DNA from: Phanerodontia chrysosporium | Lineage: Eukaryota; Basidiomycota; Agaricomycetes; Polyporales; Phanerochaetaceae | Reading direction: 5' to 3' | NCBI GenBank assembly: GCA_001910725.1 | Contig: MJGA01000030.1 | Span: 124,001-188,000 of the forward strand | DNA length: 64,000 nucleotides | In this document: in pieces, positions 1 through 12,323 of the stretch | Numbering within the stretch: the first letter of the stretch is position 1 | How the letters are laid out: each line of letters starts with the position of its first letter | Notes under the pieces: generated by a model | The model's input: the letters and a program-made list of their open reading frames with translations, nothing else | What the model was told of the DNA's origin: nothing | Database searches by the model: none | Made by a program: the position numbers and the translations under genes

Positions 1-2124
1 CGTCTCATCGGTTGTGCAGACGTGTCAGCGCAAGCACTGGAAGCTCCATTCGTCCGGTGTGTTGCGTTCTCATTCACATCGAGTCAATCGCTTAAGTCTC
101 GCTAGACTGCAAGGGGAACATTCGCTCCGCGCATTGGCAGCCTGCATGGGTAGAAGAGAAACGGCCTCCGTTATTCATGAACGGTGCCCCTGAGATGCAT
201 CCTCTAAGCCGCGGACATTCACTGTGAGCTTCTGCGTTATATATGCTCGGCAGTCTTGTCTGATAGCTGTTCATGAAAGCTGGGGTACCATGCCTGCGAT
301 TGACATTCTGAAGCTGCCTGCAGAGGACGCTCGCACAAAGTCTGAGATCAACTTGGCGTTCATCGGTATGTCCATAGGGTGTCGTCATATAATATACACT
401 GATCGGACGTGCAGCATCTGGCGACTTGCGAAACGTTGTAAAGACCGTCAACGGCTTGCCGCATGACTTTCCAGGAAAGCTGACGATTGTCATGAACGAT
501 CTTGACGGGTATGTCGTCTTGCGCAATATTCTCTTGCTGCAGTGTCTCGCAAGGCCAGCGAACCAGCGCCGGGCTGTGGATGTAGCCCTACATATGTGGT
601 ACTCTGCCTTTATCCCCATTGTCTACAACAGCGACATTCTGCGCATCAGCACGGAGATACAGACCACATCTGGTGTCCTTCACACAGAGCTCGGGCCTAA
701 CGCTGTGCTGGATGCTGACATTGGCCGACACCTTCGCATGCTCCTTGGCGCGTCCTTGGCGTCTTCATCGCAGTACGGCATGAGCGAAGCCGCGAACGAG
801 TTGGGCCGTGTCCGGTGAGTGCCGTGTTCGTCGCCGGCACCTCGCTCGACAGCGCTGATCCCCGTGGCAAGCTTCGACCCCAACCGCATAGACCTGCACC
901 ACCGGCGGTGGGCCCGGTGTGAACCGTCGCACAGACTCGCGTTTCTCGAGTACCACCGCTTCGGCATCGTCCTTCCGTTTGGCGCGCACGACGCCCACTT
1001 CAACACGCCGAACCGCTTCCTCTTTGCACCGGACGGACATTGGCTGCAGTCAGACGGCGCGAATCCGCTGGACTCGTGGGAGTGAGTGGCGCACGACGAT
1101 CTCCGCATATACATGTTGACTGAGGGGCGCAGCATCGAGGAGGTCATCGCGTCTGGCGCGCGCACGGCGCGACGCGCGAGGACCTCTACGGCTGCCTCTA
1201 CTACCACGTGGCGGCGCAGCTCGAGACGTTCGCGGAGAGGCTGGCGCACATGCACATCGCCATCAAAATCACGAACGTCGACGCGCTCGAGCTCGCAACG
1301 AGCCTGCACCGCGGCGACCTTGCAGACATCGGCGTGACCCCACAGATGCGCTTCGACCGCATCGACGTCTCGAACCTCATCGACCAGGACTACCTTGGTA
1401 TCCCGCGTGTCCTCGGCGCATGGGGTGGGCTCCTCAAGCGCGACGTTGGCTCCTCCGTGGTCGGGCACTTCATAAACTGGGTTGGACGCGAACCGGGTGC
1501 GCAGCCCAGAAAACACGATATGAAGGAGATAGTGCGCAGGCTCGTCACCACCGGAAAGGTTTAGTTCAATTCATCTTCCTGTTGTCGTCTCCTCACCGTG
1601 TATGATGCACATAGATCACCCTTCCAGACCGCAACAAAGTGCATTCCGCAGCAGAGATGGAATGTGAGTGCTATCGCCGGATGTACCCTCCACCAGCCGG
1701 CGCTCACAGCCGGCGGCGCAACAGCATGGGTCGGTTCCATGCCCGCAATGGGGGTTGTCATTGCGGCTGTTCACGACCACTCGGCGGCATTCGATGCGCA
1801 TCTCGCACAGCAGGGCCTCGATGCCGCGCTGAAGAAGGTAGGTCTCCAGCGCAGACTACGGCATGAGATTGTTCCCAGGTAAGTCGCCTCTACAGCACCG
1901 CATATTCCACCCTGCTCTTTGCTGATGCGGAAGTACTTCCAGCGGCTCTGCGTGCCGATTGGCAGTGAACCGTCCGCCCTTCCGGAGTTCAGGGACACAG
2001 AACACTGGTATCTTCAGGTGGGCGCGTCGGCTGTGGCGGTTGTGCCGGTCACTCATCTGTCGTCCAGTCTAGTGTCGCCGCGCCAATGTGGACAGAACGC
2101 TACATAGAGCTTGTGCCTGCGTAG
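1..2124 (+). pseudogene. MYND zinc finger / DUF4470 protein, copy 1 (5' end outside window, frameshifted)
   Basis: The gene is already open at the window edge. The first exon carries the end of a MYND finger (TCQRKHWKLHS, about 16-50). Next come a linker exon, a start-like WGTMPAIDILKLP segment near 285, and the DUF4470 block (LRNVVKTVNGLP, LTIVMNDLDGYVVLRNILLLQ, about 420-810). A long C-terminal region follows: PSHRLAFLEY, FAERLAHMHIAIKITN, RFDRIDVSNL, AWGGLLKRD. The last exon ends APMWTERYIELVPA with TAG at 2122-2124. MYND fingers bind proteins through two zinc sites, and DUF4470 also occurs at the N-terminus of dynein assembly factor DNAAF3; the role of the fungal fusion is unknown. Near 1155-1163 one base is missing relative to copy 2 (GG-GTGGCC against GGCGCGCG before the CACGG), so the frame changes. 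It is either decaying or affected by a sequencing error. Confidence 0.75.
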
Positions 2125-2996
2125 GCGACAGGAGGAACAGAGCCTCCAGAGAGCGTGAGGCAGGAGACTCCGCGGCGCATGATCCGGCAAAATGGCTTGC
2201 TCGTGCGCCGTGTGGTCGTCTCGCCTCATTGCAACGTCTTGTGTTTGGCTGGCATGTTTCTTGATAGCGAGGTAAACTTGACGAATTGGAACGATTTCGA
2301 GGAAAGATCGGTAGAGATTGGGGGTGTCGTCAAAGCATCCAGCGGCCCTGCGAGAACGCTGGGACAGACTTGGAAATGCCACCAGTAATTATCTTGATGG
2401 CCACCGAGACATGCCGAAAGACTGCAGGAACTACATCAATACGGTAGGCGATCAGCTTGCCTTCATTGTTTGTCAGCACAGTCACACGAACAATAATAGT
2501 TCATCTCGAACGGGTCCGAAAGCCACGCAGAGGAAACCACAGAGGATATGTTTCGCTGTCAGTTTACCGCTTTCGACAGTTAGTCGGTGCGAGATAGATA
2601 GTAGCCAGGAGTACTGTAGAAGTGCAATAGCGAGTGAGGCCCGGGCTGATCGATCCTTTGCGTCCTCGACTGCCAGCTTGCAATTGCTCGCGTTCAACTG
2701 GACGAGTACCTACCTTGAATGTGGTGTGAGACTGAAACCTCTATGTGGTTTTGCATATGCTTACAACGATTGATAGCTATGTATACGTTTGCCATGCATT
2801 CTTCCGAAACCCGCGGTACGGTACTTGTGAAAACGTAATAGTATGCACCACCAAAAGCCTGGCAGTCGCGTGAGCATGCCTGTCCCTAGGCTGGCAACGC
2901 TCTATTCGCTTCAGGATATGCAAGGACCGCATATAACTGGCTTCGTCGAATCCTCAGTCCCAGTTTTCTTTCCACGCACTTCCACCGCACTCTTTG
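2125..2996. other. Intergenic flank, partly duplicated downstream of copy 2
   Basis: I see no gene here. Positions about 2160-2440 resemble about 5620-5920, the 3' flank of copy 2. Shared phrases include the stretch around GGCTTGCTC...GCGCCGTG and the stretch CAGCGGCCCTG...GGAATGCCACC. The tandem duplication that made copies 1 and 2 therefore included some 300 bp of downstream sequence. The rest (2450-2990) is AT-richer and shows nothing I recognise apart from being the probable promoter of copy 2. Confidence 0.6.
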
Positions 2997-5567
2997 ATGT
3001 CTCTCTCAAACGACGCTGCCCTGCAGGAGCTGGACGACGCTCTCCGTTGTTTGACACTCCATGAAGACAAGATGGAAGAGGTATTCGCTTGGGTGACGAG
3101 CATGAACACGCTGCACCCTCCTCCCACACCGTACACAACTCTGGAGGCGGAAATCCGCCTTCTCCCAGCTCCTACGCCAGAACGCCGATATCTCACCTGT
3201 TGCATGGAGTCGTTGCTCGCGCGCCACGGCCTGTCCGATGTCGAGGTCGCACATGCACTGCTGAACAGGATGTCGACCGAGACTCCGATCCCGTCGTTCG
3301 TTCCGCTCCAGCCACCATGCGCCTACGCAGACCCGGCGCTGGGGTTGAGTGCAACAAGACAGGACTGCAAGCGTGCAGTGGCTGCCGCCTCGTAAAATAC
3401 TGTTCCAAGGTGAGTCGTAACCCATGCATGCGATGCTGTGTCCATCGGTGCTGAAGCACCGTGCGTAGGATTGTCAACGTAAACACTGGATGCTACATTC
3501 CCGAGGTATCTCAAATCCAACCGTGGTAATTACGCACGCTGATACGCGAACAGACTGCAAAGATCCTATTCGATCAGATGAGTGGCAACCTATATGGATC
3601 CGGGAAGGTCGTCCCCCTATTTTTGTGACCGGTGTACCTCGCATGCATCCTTTAAGTCAAGGGCAACAGTTGTGCGTTCTTTGTCCACCACTGTGTTTCA
3701 TCATTGAGAATAACTAATTTAGATGGGGAAACATGCCTGCTATAGATATCTTGAATATGTCCAGAGAAGAATTCCAGATACAACCCGACATCACCCTGTC
3801 CTTCATTGGTAGGTAATTGTGCGATTCAGAAAGACCAGCTCAATGCTAACATACAACAAGCTTCGGGAGATTTTCGAAATGTGCTGCAAACGATGAACGG
3901 CGTGCCCCGTTGGTATGCTGGCAAGATCACAATTCTCATGAACGACCGTAACCCCTATATTGTGTTGCGCAACATTCCCATGCTCCAGATTCTCTCTTTG
4001 GTCGACCATAAGCGCAAGGCTGCTGACATAGCCCTGCATCTTTGGTATTCCGCATTCATCCCGGACATATACCACATAGAGCTCCTGCGTATCGGACAAG
4101 ACATTGGCACTAGTCATGGCATCCTGCGTAGCAAACTGGGCCCGGACGCAGTGCTCGAGGCGGACATCGACGAAGACGTCCGTAGATTGTGCGTTTAACG
4201 TTGTTGTCTGCGACATCTACAGTATGGGCGATGCTGCGAACGAGCTTAGCCGCGTCCGGTGAGTGTACCGCTTCGTGCCACTGGCTGCCCTGGCTGCCCT
4301 GACCTTCATTCCCAGCTTTGATCCGCACCGCACAGACTTGCGCGATCGACAGTGGGTCCGGTGCAAGCCCTCCCATAGACTCTCGCTCCTCGAGTACAAC
4401 CGCTTCGGCCTCGTGCTCCCTTCGGCGCACACAATGCACCCTTCAACGTGCCAATCGTTTCCTCTTCAGTCCGTCCGGCAAATGGCTCCAGAAGGACTTC
4501 GCGAACCCGCTGAACTCGTGGAAGTACGTCGCCCCTCGCATCTGCCACGCATACACCCACTGAAAGCTTGCGGCATAGCATCGAGGAGGTCGTCGCGAGC
4601 GGGGTGGCCCACGGCACCACCCGCGAAGACCTCTACGGGTGCCTGTACTACCACGTCGTGTCCCAGCTGGAGGCCTTCGCGGAGCGCCTCGCGCACATGC
4701 ACGTCGATATCAAGATTACGAATATCGACGCGCTGGACCTGGCGGCGAGCCTGCGCAGCGGTGCCCTAACGCACATCGGCATGTCTCCGCAGACGCGTTT
4801 CGACCGCATCGACGTCTCGAACCTCGTCGACCAGGACTACCTCGGCATCCCGCGTGTCCTCGACGCGTGGGGTGGGCTCCTCAAGCGCGACGCCGGTGCC
4901 GCCATCGTCGGGCACCTCATAAACTGGGTTGGACGCGAGCCGAGCGCGCAGCCCGGGGAGCGGGATATGCGCTCGATTATCGATCGGATCATCAGCACCG
5001 GCAAGGTCTGTGGCGCAGCGCTGCTCGGAATGTCCGTGCTGGGCACTGACTGCTTGCGGTGGTGCAGATCACCCTTCCAAACCGCGCGTCTGCGCGCGAC
5101 ATGAAGAGTGAGTTCATGTAATAGACTGCGCTCAGCGATGTCTGTTGACGCTCGCCGTGCGATTTTGGTAGCCTGGATGGGGAGTGTTACGGCGATGAGC
5201 CACGCGTTCATGGCCGTGCACGACCACTCGGCCGCGTTCGAGACGCACCTCAAGAAGCAGGGCCTTACCGCCGCACTGAAGAAGGCAGGACTCAAGCGTA
5301 GGCTGCAACATAAGATTGTGCCCCATGTGCGTTGTGTCCCTGTACAGAGATAATTTCGAGTAGTTGACGTGGCGTGTGCAGCGCCTCTGCGCCCCTCTTG
5401 ACGGGGCGCCGTCGGCTCTACCGGAGTTTGAGGACAACGAGAGTTGGTACCTGCAGGTGCGACTATGCCTTCACTGTGACTATCATGTTCCGCTGATTCA
5501 CTCTCTGTAGTCCGATGTTGGGGCGCCGATGTGGACGGAGCGGTACATCGAGATAGTGCCTGCGTAG
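2997..5567 (+). pseudogene. MYND zinc finger / DUF4470 protein, copy 2 (several frameshifts)
   Basis: The start ATG at 2997 opens a helical N-terminal domain (LQELDDALRCLTLHEDKMEE) that copies 3 and 4 share in weaker form. The MYND finger (ECNKTGLQACSGCRLVKYC, then DCQRKHWMLHSR after an intron) is about 3347-3500. DUF4470 follows (FRNVLQTMNGVP, ITILMNDRNPYIVLRNIPML, about 3860-4195), then the conserved C-terminal half, ending APMWTERYIEIVPA with TAG at 5565-5567. The frame is lost near 3341-3350, just before the first zinc ligand, again near 4420 (CCTTCGG where paralogues have CCGTTCGG), and near 4453 (CCAATCG for CCGAACCG). Three single-base losses make a pseudogene likely, although consensus errors cannot be excluded. 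Introns are short GT-AG. Confidence 0.78.
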
Positions 5568-6047
5568 GTGGCTGCGACATGCGGAGCCGTGGGCTCTTTC
5601 AAAGGAGAGCACAAGGCATGGGACTTCGTGGCGCACGAGCTGGCAGAAGGGGCTTGCTCTTGCGCCGTGCGGTCGTCTTTCCTTGGTGCCATGAGACCTG
5701 CATACATTTCTTGTTGTCATCTTGCACACTTGTGAATACCGGGCGAACCTCCGGTAGCAATATGTCGAAGCGACATTGGTAGAGCCTAGCGGTGTCATGA
5801 AAAGCATCTAGCGGCCCTGCTAGAAATTGGGACTGATATGGAATGCCACCGTCGGCCACCCTACACATGTCGGAAATGTGGTAGGAGACAACTTGAATAC
5901 GTCACCAACGTAGATCTGGGCGATCATTAGCGTCTTGCTCGCCATCAAAAAACGAGCACGTGATTCTGCCCTTGCTTTCTTACCACCATCTTCTCCGGGC
6001 TTTGCCCTCTTATCGCCACCGCCCAGGTCCTCTTCGCCGCGACGCTC
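5568..6047. other. Intergenic flank between MYND copy 2 and the SRA gene
   Basis: The first 350 bp resemble the 3' flank of MYND copy 1 (see 2125-2996). The remaining part, rich in CCACC and TCTTC, should hold the promoter of the SRA-YDG gene starting at 6048. I see no TATA box and no further gene. Confidence 0.5.
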
Positions 6048-7547
6048 ATGGCTCGTAGATCATCCGCCACCAAAGCCCCCCGTTCCGAACCGTATGTCGA
6101 CTCGAAGAGACGGCGGAGGCCACATACTGACCAAGAGCACATGCAGAGTAGCAGCTCGATTTGGGAACATCCCCGGGGTGCCCATTGGGACTGTCTTCAA
6201 AAACCGGTGCGTACACTCGAACACAGTTGAGTTTGTGCTATTGCTGAACGGAACCAGCATAGCCGCAAAACTTCTACACCCACTGCTCGTGGGTGGCATC
6301 TACGGGCGCGCAGACGGCGCGCGGAGCGTCGTGCTCTCGAAGTACTACGATGATGAGGACTATGGGGACCACTTGTGCGTTCGCTAGCCTTTCTGACGCG
6401 TACACCCACTGACAAGAGCGCTGCAGCACGTACATCGGCTCAGGAGGGAAGGAGACCGGGGTACGTCGTCGCATCTACAAGAATCCCTCATTGAGAAGCC
6501 GACACACGCACCCAGTTGCGCACCGGACCACAAATACAAGACCAGTCATTTGACAACCTTGCTAACGCATCCCTGGTGGTGCGTACGTCCTCTCTGGGGG
6601 ACGCTTGCGGCTCACGGGTACCGTTTCAGATGTCTGCAAAGCGGAAAAAGCCCGTTCGCGTCCTACGCAGCTGCGAACTCAATTCAAAGTATGCGCCTTT
6701 GGAGGGGTGCGTTGCCGTCCAAGAGAGCGTTTCCTTTCCTTGCTCACGACGATTCAGGCTCCGCTACGATGGGCTATACATTGTATCCAACGCAAGTTAT
6801 TCCGTATCACCCTCTGCCTTCCATCGTCTGACCACGTTGCAGCCACGGTATGAGATCAGCCCAAAGGGATTCAAGATCTGCAAGTTCGACTTTGAGGTGC
6901 GTCCGCCTGCCCTGATGCTCGTCTAGACACTCAACGGGAATGCCCTGCAGCGCTGCCCGGGCCAGCCTCCCGTGCCGACGCGCAACGACCCGGACGGCGC
7001 CCGGCTGTTCCTTGACGAGTGGCACGCGCAATACCGTGAGCTGCGCGCCGCCGATGTGCTTGACGACGCTGAGGAAGACGAGGATTACGAGTACCACGAG
7101 GATGTCTTGTGCGTGACTTAGCTCGTTCGCGCCCGCATACATCCCGCTCACCGCGCTTTGCACAGCGGCGACGCCGATGACGTCGAGGACGAGATGCGCC
7201 CTGTCGCGGAAGACCTCGTGGGTCCTCCTCTTCTGCCTCTCACGCCCTACGCTGACACAGTGACACCCGCGCAGGACGCGCTGCACAGCAAGGAGACACC
7301 ACAGGAGGAGCGTAGTGAACTCATCGTCGCGATTGGGCAGCACGTCGAACGCGTGCTTGCAAACAAGGCTGCCCAGGGCCGCGACGAGGCCGGGCGTGAC
7401 GCTGGCTGGTGGCACGATGCACTCTGGAGCTACGTCGCCTGCGCACTGCCGACGAAGAAGCTCGTGAGCGCGAGCACCGCCGAGAGCTGGTACCGCAAGA
7501 GAGCCCGGAAGTTTGCGCGCAAGGGTACCGACCTGCGACGTCCGTAG
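6048..7547 (+). CDS. SRA-YDG domain protein with acidic linker and Trp-rich C-terminal domain (copy 1)
   Basis: A spliced gene whose domain is the SRA/YDG fold that binds methylated cytosine in UHRF1 and plant SUVH proteins. Signatures in order: ARFGNIPGVPIGTVFKNR, VGGIYGRADGARSVVLSKYY, DDEDYGDH, YIGSGGKE, IQDQSFDNLANASL, PVRVLRSCELNSKYAP, then the YDG motif RYDGLYIVSNA and KICKFDFE. A QPPVPTRNDP linker and an acidic stretch (DDAEEDEDYEYHED) lead to a C-terminal region shared with the copy at 59303 (GWWHDALWSYVACALPTKK, SWYRKRARKFARK). There is no RING, PHD or SET domain, unlike UHRF1 or SUVH. The start at 6048 gives a short basic N-terminus (MARRSSATKAPRS). All exons join in frame with GT-AG introns. 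Probably nuclear and chromatin-bound; methyl-DNA binding is inferred from the family. Confidence 0.85.
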
Positions 7548-8277
7548 TGCTGCTAGGGCTGCCTCCACGCGGCGATGTCATGTTGCCGTTTGTACTGTTG
7601 GTGTGGCCTTGTACACACCTCTTTTTTGCGCGTGGTGTGTGCTGCATGTCATTGCGGAACGAGACGAACACACCAGCTTGCCAGGACTCCGCCCCTGCTT
7701 GTGGATCCTGGAGGTTGGTAGATCTTTGTCGGGCGTTCCGAGGTCCGTGTCCGTCTCTGTTGTATACTATCGCCTAATTTATTGGTCGATCCAAATCGAG
7801 AGCTCAAGCTCAAGGCCCATGCTTCATGAGAGACTCGGAACTGTTCGTCCGTGCACACTTGACCGCGCTCCCCACTGCTCATCAACTCCGGATAGTCCTG
7901 CAAGTCATATGCAATATTTGTCTCTCAAGTGACAGGCGGTTGGCACGAAGGCTGTCTGCTCGAACCCGACGCCCTCCCGCTTTCCAGTGCATGACGCGTT
8001 GCAAATGGTATGCCAACCGAGGCACTGAAACCAGTTGTACCAAAGCCCGTGCGTCGTTGTTTTGTGCAGGTGAGCATGTATCCAGCACCGCGGCAGCCCA
8101 TGTCTCGGCCAGCCCAACGGTGTCTGAAGTATATTCGTCAGCGGACCGTGAAGGTAAGCCGGTTGCCAGTTTCGGGGCTGTCCCGACCTTCTGTTCGCTT
8201 TCGAAATAGGATATAAGCAGGGTCTGGGGTACCCCCCAACCCCAGCGTGCCCCTCCGACGTTCTCCTCCACCCGTCT
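7548..8277. other. Intergenic, no gene recognised
   Basis: No open frame here has family features on either strand. The last 60 bp (about 8212-8277, with CCCCCCAACCCC and pyrimidine tracts) are the likely promoter and leader of the MYND copy 3 gene. Confidence 0.5.
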
Positions 8278-10839
8278 ATGGCTTTCTTCAGCGACGACCT
8301 GCGAGAGCTCGATGACGCCCTCTCCCGCCTGTCGCTGCCCCGCGACAAGGCGGAAGCGGTCGTTGTCTGGGTCGCAAACAGGGACTCCGACCCCCCACAA
8401 GACCAGTCGCGGCTAGGCGTCTTCGGCAGTCTTCAATGGAGCGTCCTGCTGCAACACCATGGCCTCACGGATAACGATGTCGCCCGCTCGATCATACGCG
8501 CGATGCTCCAGGAGCTCCCATCGTTTGTCCCGTGCTCGACGCCGTGCGCATATACCCACCCTTCAAGGGCGAAGAGTGCACGAAGCAAGGAACGCAGGTT
8601 TGCGGCAAGTGCAAGCTAGTCAAATACTGCTCTGGCGTATGTCGAATGTCGCGGCGTCTCGACGCTGTATCTCACAACCCGTGATAGGCGTGCAAGCGCA
8701 AACATCTGAACCTGCATTCGCGCGGTATGCTTGCGCTCGTTGTGAGGCCGGTCAGGACTGACAATGCACAGACTGCAAAAACGACGTCCGTTCGCACAAT
8801 TGGCTGCCCGCATGGGTTCGCGAAAACAGACGGCCCCAGGTAATGCGAGGAGGATGGGGAAACACACCACAGAGCGGAGGGCATCAACTGTACGGTCTGC
8901 TGCATCATGCCCTGGACCTGTAACTGACTCACATTTCTAGTTGGGGTACCATGCCTCCGATAGACGTCCTGAAATTGTCCCCCGGGACCGCACAGTTACG
9001 CTCAGATCTCAATCTGGCATTTATTGGTGTGTAGGGCGTTATCTATGTATGCTTTTCATAGAGTTCATCCCACCTACAGCTTCGGGGGACCTGCGAAATG
9101 TTCTGAAGACGGTCAACAGCCTACCCCGCGACTATAACGGCAAGCTCACGATCGTTATGAACGATCTCAGTTCGTATGCTGCTCTGCGCAACGTATTAAT
9201 CCTGCAAATTCTTGCCAAGATTCCCAATCGACGCAGGGCCGTGGATGTTGCCTTGCATCTATGGTACTCTGCCTTCCTACCCACGGCATACCAGGTTGAC
9301 ATTGCAATGATTGGCGCGGATCTTGTCGAAGACGGCTGCGTTCTCCGCGTGGAACTAGGTCAGGACTCTTCCTCGAGGCAGAGATCACAGAGAACATGCG
9401 TGCGCTCTGCGGGATATCGATGCTCTCGCACCGGCATTGGGACAAGGAGGAAGCCGCTCGGGAGTTTGCTCGAGTTCGGTGAGTGCATCTCTTCCGTTTG
9501 CTGACAACCACGCTGACATCCGTTAGGTCGGACCCCTATCGCGTTGACTTCCATCACAGGCAGTGGGCCCGATGCGAGCCTTCACACCGGCTGGCGTTTC
9601 TCGAATATACGCGCCGCGGGATCGTGCTCCCGTTCGGCGCACACAAGGAGCATTTCAACAGTCCGAACCGCTTCTTATTCTCACCGATTGGGCAGTGGCT
9701 CCAATCGGACAGCGAAAACCCGCTTTAAGCCTGGAAGTGCGTTCTGCGTCATGTTCGGCACGCATACATGTAGCTCACAACTCTGCAGCATCGAGGAGGT
9801 CGTCGCGTCGGACCTCGCGCACGGCACGACGCGAGAGGACCTTTACGGCTGCCTGTACTACCACGTCGCGGGTGAACTGCTCGAGTTCGCGCGGCGCCTT
9901 TGAAAAGGGGCACGTCCGCATCATCATCACGAACACGGACGCGCGCGCGCTCGCGCAGGGTATCGCACAAGGCGATTACGTCGCCCTCGGGCTGACGCCA
10001 ACGACGCGCTTTGACCGCATCGACGTGTCAACCTCGTCGACTCGAACTATCTCGGCTCACGCGCGTGCTCGACGCGTGGGGCGGCCTCCTTTCGCGCAGC
10101 CCCGGCGCCGACGCAGCCATCGTCGGGCACTTCATGAACTGGCCCCTGTGCGAGAAGGGAGCGGACCCGCAGGAGGCGGACATGCCCACGATCGTGGATC
10201 GAATGATCGATGCCGGCAAGGTGCGTGCCCTCTGCCACGCTTGCTGCGCGTCGATTTCACGCTGCTGACGCCACACCATCGCGCAGCTCCAAATCCCCGA
10301 CTGGCGCAATCCGGGCGCGGCGATGCGCCGGCTGAACGGTACGTCTCTCCAGAGGTGTTCTGCGCAGACAGACTTGACGCGTGTTTCCAGCCGTCGCAAA
10401 GCATTTCTCCCTCCTCGCGCATGCCGCCACGGCGATGCACGACACCGCGCCGCCGCCACGGCGATGCACGACACCGCGCCCGCGTTCGAGCGCCACCTCG
10501 CCGCCCAGTGGCTCGAGCACGCGCTCGTGCGGAACGAGCTTGCGCGCAGAACAGACCACAAAATCGTGCCGCATGTGCGTCTTCTCTTGCCGCGTATCTG
10601 TCCGTCCGTCCGGGAAGTGCTGATGACCGACGACTGGTAACTAGCGTCTCGGGGCCTCGCTCGGCAGTGGGCCGTCTGCCCTCCCGAAGTTCAAGGACAC
10701 CGAGAGCTGGTATTTAAGGGTGCGTATCGCTCGCTTGACTGTCCAGATAGTGGGCTTTACTGACGAACGCGTGGCGTCCTAGGCGAATGTGGCGTCGCCG
10801 ACATGGACGGAGCGGTACATTGAGATCATTCCTGTTTGA
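8278..10839 (+). pseudogene. MYND zinc finger / DUF4470 protein, copy 3 (stops and frameshifts)
   Basis: The ATG at 8278 opens the same helical N-terminus (LRELDDALSRLSLPRDKAE). The MYND finger reads EECTKQGTQVCGKCKLVKYCS (about 8578-8637) and ACKRKHLNLHSR. DUF4470 reads LRNVLKTVNSLP and LTIVMNDLSSYAALRNVLI (about 9090-9360), and the C-terminal half ends TWTERYIEIIPV with TGA at 10837-10839. Lesions: a frame change before the first zinc Cys (about 8570), a frame change near 9372 (GACTCTTCCTCGAGG), an in-frame TAA at 9726-9728 where paralogues have a Leu-Asp/Asn codon pair, a TGA at 9901-9903, and a 28-29 bp tandem duplication at 10423-10479. This is the most degenerate of the four copies and very likely a pseudogene. 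Confidence 0.82.
10423..10479. repeat. Tandem duplication of a 28-29 bp unit inside MYND copy 3
   Basis: The unit containing GCCACGGCGATGCACGAC occurs twice in direct succession (about 10423-10450 and 10451-10479). Copies 1, 2 and 4 have it once, so the duplication is private to copy 3. Confidence 0.85.
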
Positions 10840-11031
10840 TATTCTCAGTGTCACCGGGGAGACTCGCCGAGCAGCGACTGGTTCTGTTCCAGTGGAACCC
10901 AAAAGTAGAGATGACAGAATATAGGAACAGAAGTACATTTCAGTCAAGTGGCGGTAAGGTAAGACGATAGAGATTCGAACCAACTATCAAAGACGCCTTT
11001 ACCCGCGCTGGGTTGAGCCAGCGATGGAACA

Positions 11032-12323
11032 TCAGCTACGCCAAGGGACCCGCCTCGCGCGCACACGTCTGTAACTCGACACGGGATGCTCGCCACCTGA
11101 GACGACGGAGGGTGTTTCAAAGGAACCGGGCGATGGCGCGAAGGCGCGAAGGCGCGAAGGGAGCCTACTGCGCACGACGGCTTCTGTTTCAGGGTTCTCC
11201 GAGAGGGACGGGAGGATGGGCGGTCTCCAACGATACGATCGCGAGTAGGACTTGCAAACAGCACCAAGCTCCAGCAACGCGAGGTCGGGGCAGCTTTCGA
11301 GTGCGCGTCCGAGCGCGGCCCAGTCGACCCTCTTGTAGTCGTTGGCCAAACGGGCGCCGTCCCTCCATACCTCGCAGTACATGAGCTTGAAATGGGTCAC
11401 ACTGCGCGGCAAGGCTCGGATAAACTGGACAGTACGTTCCCATTGATTGGCGGCGGTCTGCCAGCAGAGAGCGTTCGTGAACAGCGTCACGGAGGTAAGC
11501 GTGGTGCAGAGTGTCAGCGTGGGCATACGAGCTGGATGTTTCAATCGCGAGGTTGCCGTCAAACTACTGTGCTCGCGGACACTGATATCAATGCTCACCA
11601 GCGATGGAACTACGGTTCGGCACTTTCGCCATCACATAACTGAAGTTCCGGACGTGTCTTCCCGTTGTGAGCATGAAGTTGTCGAGATCTTTGTATGCTC
11701 CGTACTGATACCCAACCCTGCATGTCACTGATGACAGCGCGGTGGCGTCCAAGATGTCGGCCAAAGCGTGTAGTGTCCGTAGGGCCTCTGTGCTTGTCTT
11801 GAGGTGTGTAACGGCATGCTGTGCGTGCGAGACAGCGACTGTTGGGCTGCAGCTAACACGCAGAAGATGGACTGTCGCGACGCCCTCAAACTGCCGCAGG
11901 CCACTCGAGAACAAACAGCGGGGCATCGAAACCGCTGATGAGCGCGAGGCTGCGCCGAGCCCGCTGCGCCGTCGGCGTCGGCGCGCCGTAGGCCTGTGCA
12001 AGGGCATCGACGTTGTCCACAGAGCTGATGCTGAGCTCCTGAAGCTTTGGCAGCAGCCCTACAAAGGCGATATCCTCGGCGGATGTGATGCGCAGTCCGG
12101 ATAATACCACGAGGTTCGTGCTGATCCGTTCCGTGCAGCGAGTGGCAAGTGGGAGTGCGTGGGGATTGTCGTGCCACTCGCGCAGCCTGCACGACATGAA
12201 GAGGTGCATCGAGCTCCGAGGCAGCCAGCGCCTGACGGTCAGTGCACAGCTCTTCAGCGACGCCTTGTCCGAGCTGAGATCATCGATGATCTCGTCGACG
12301 ACCTCCTGCGGCAGTCGGTCCAT
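11032..12323 (-). pseudogene. F-box protein paralogue, frameshifted
   Basis: The start MDRLPQEVVDEIIDDLSSDK (ATG at 12323) is an F-box-like N-terminus, followed by SLKSCALTVRRWLPRSSMHLF and FVGLLPKLQELSISSVDNVD. The sequence is collinear with the intact-looking paralogue at 48845-50030. After APLFVLEW two bases are missing (near 11899-11902), so the next block (FEGVATVHLL... GRHVRNFS) lies in another frame. The last exon, TSVTLFTNALCWQ...VDWAALGRALESCPDLALLE, is collinear with the paralogue's end. A GCGAAG-type microsatellite sits near 11130-11160 in the 3' part. F-box proteins normally link a substrate to the SCF ubiquitin ligase. Likely inactive unless the 2-bp gap is a sequence error. Confidence 0.75.

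Noticed and set aside
9563..10717. 384-codon plus-strand open frame
   Set aside because: It lies over MYND copy 3 in a shifted frame; its Arg/Ser/Thr-rich translation is a frame shadow of a GC-rich gene.
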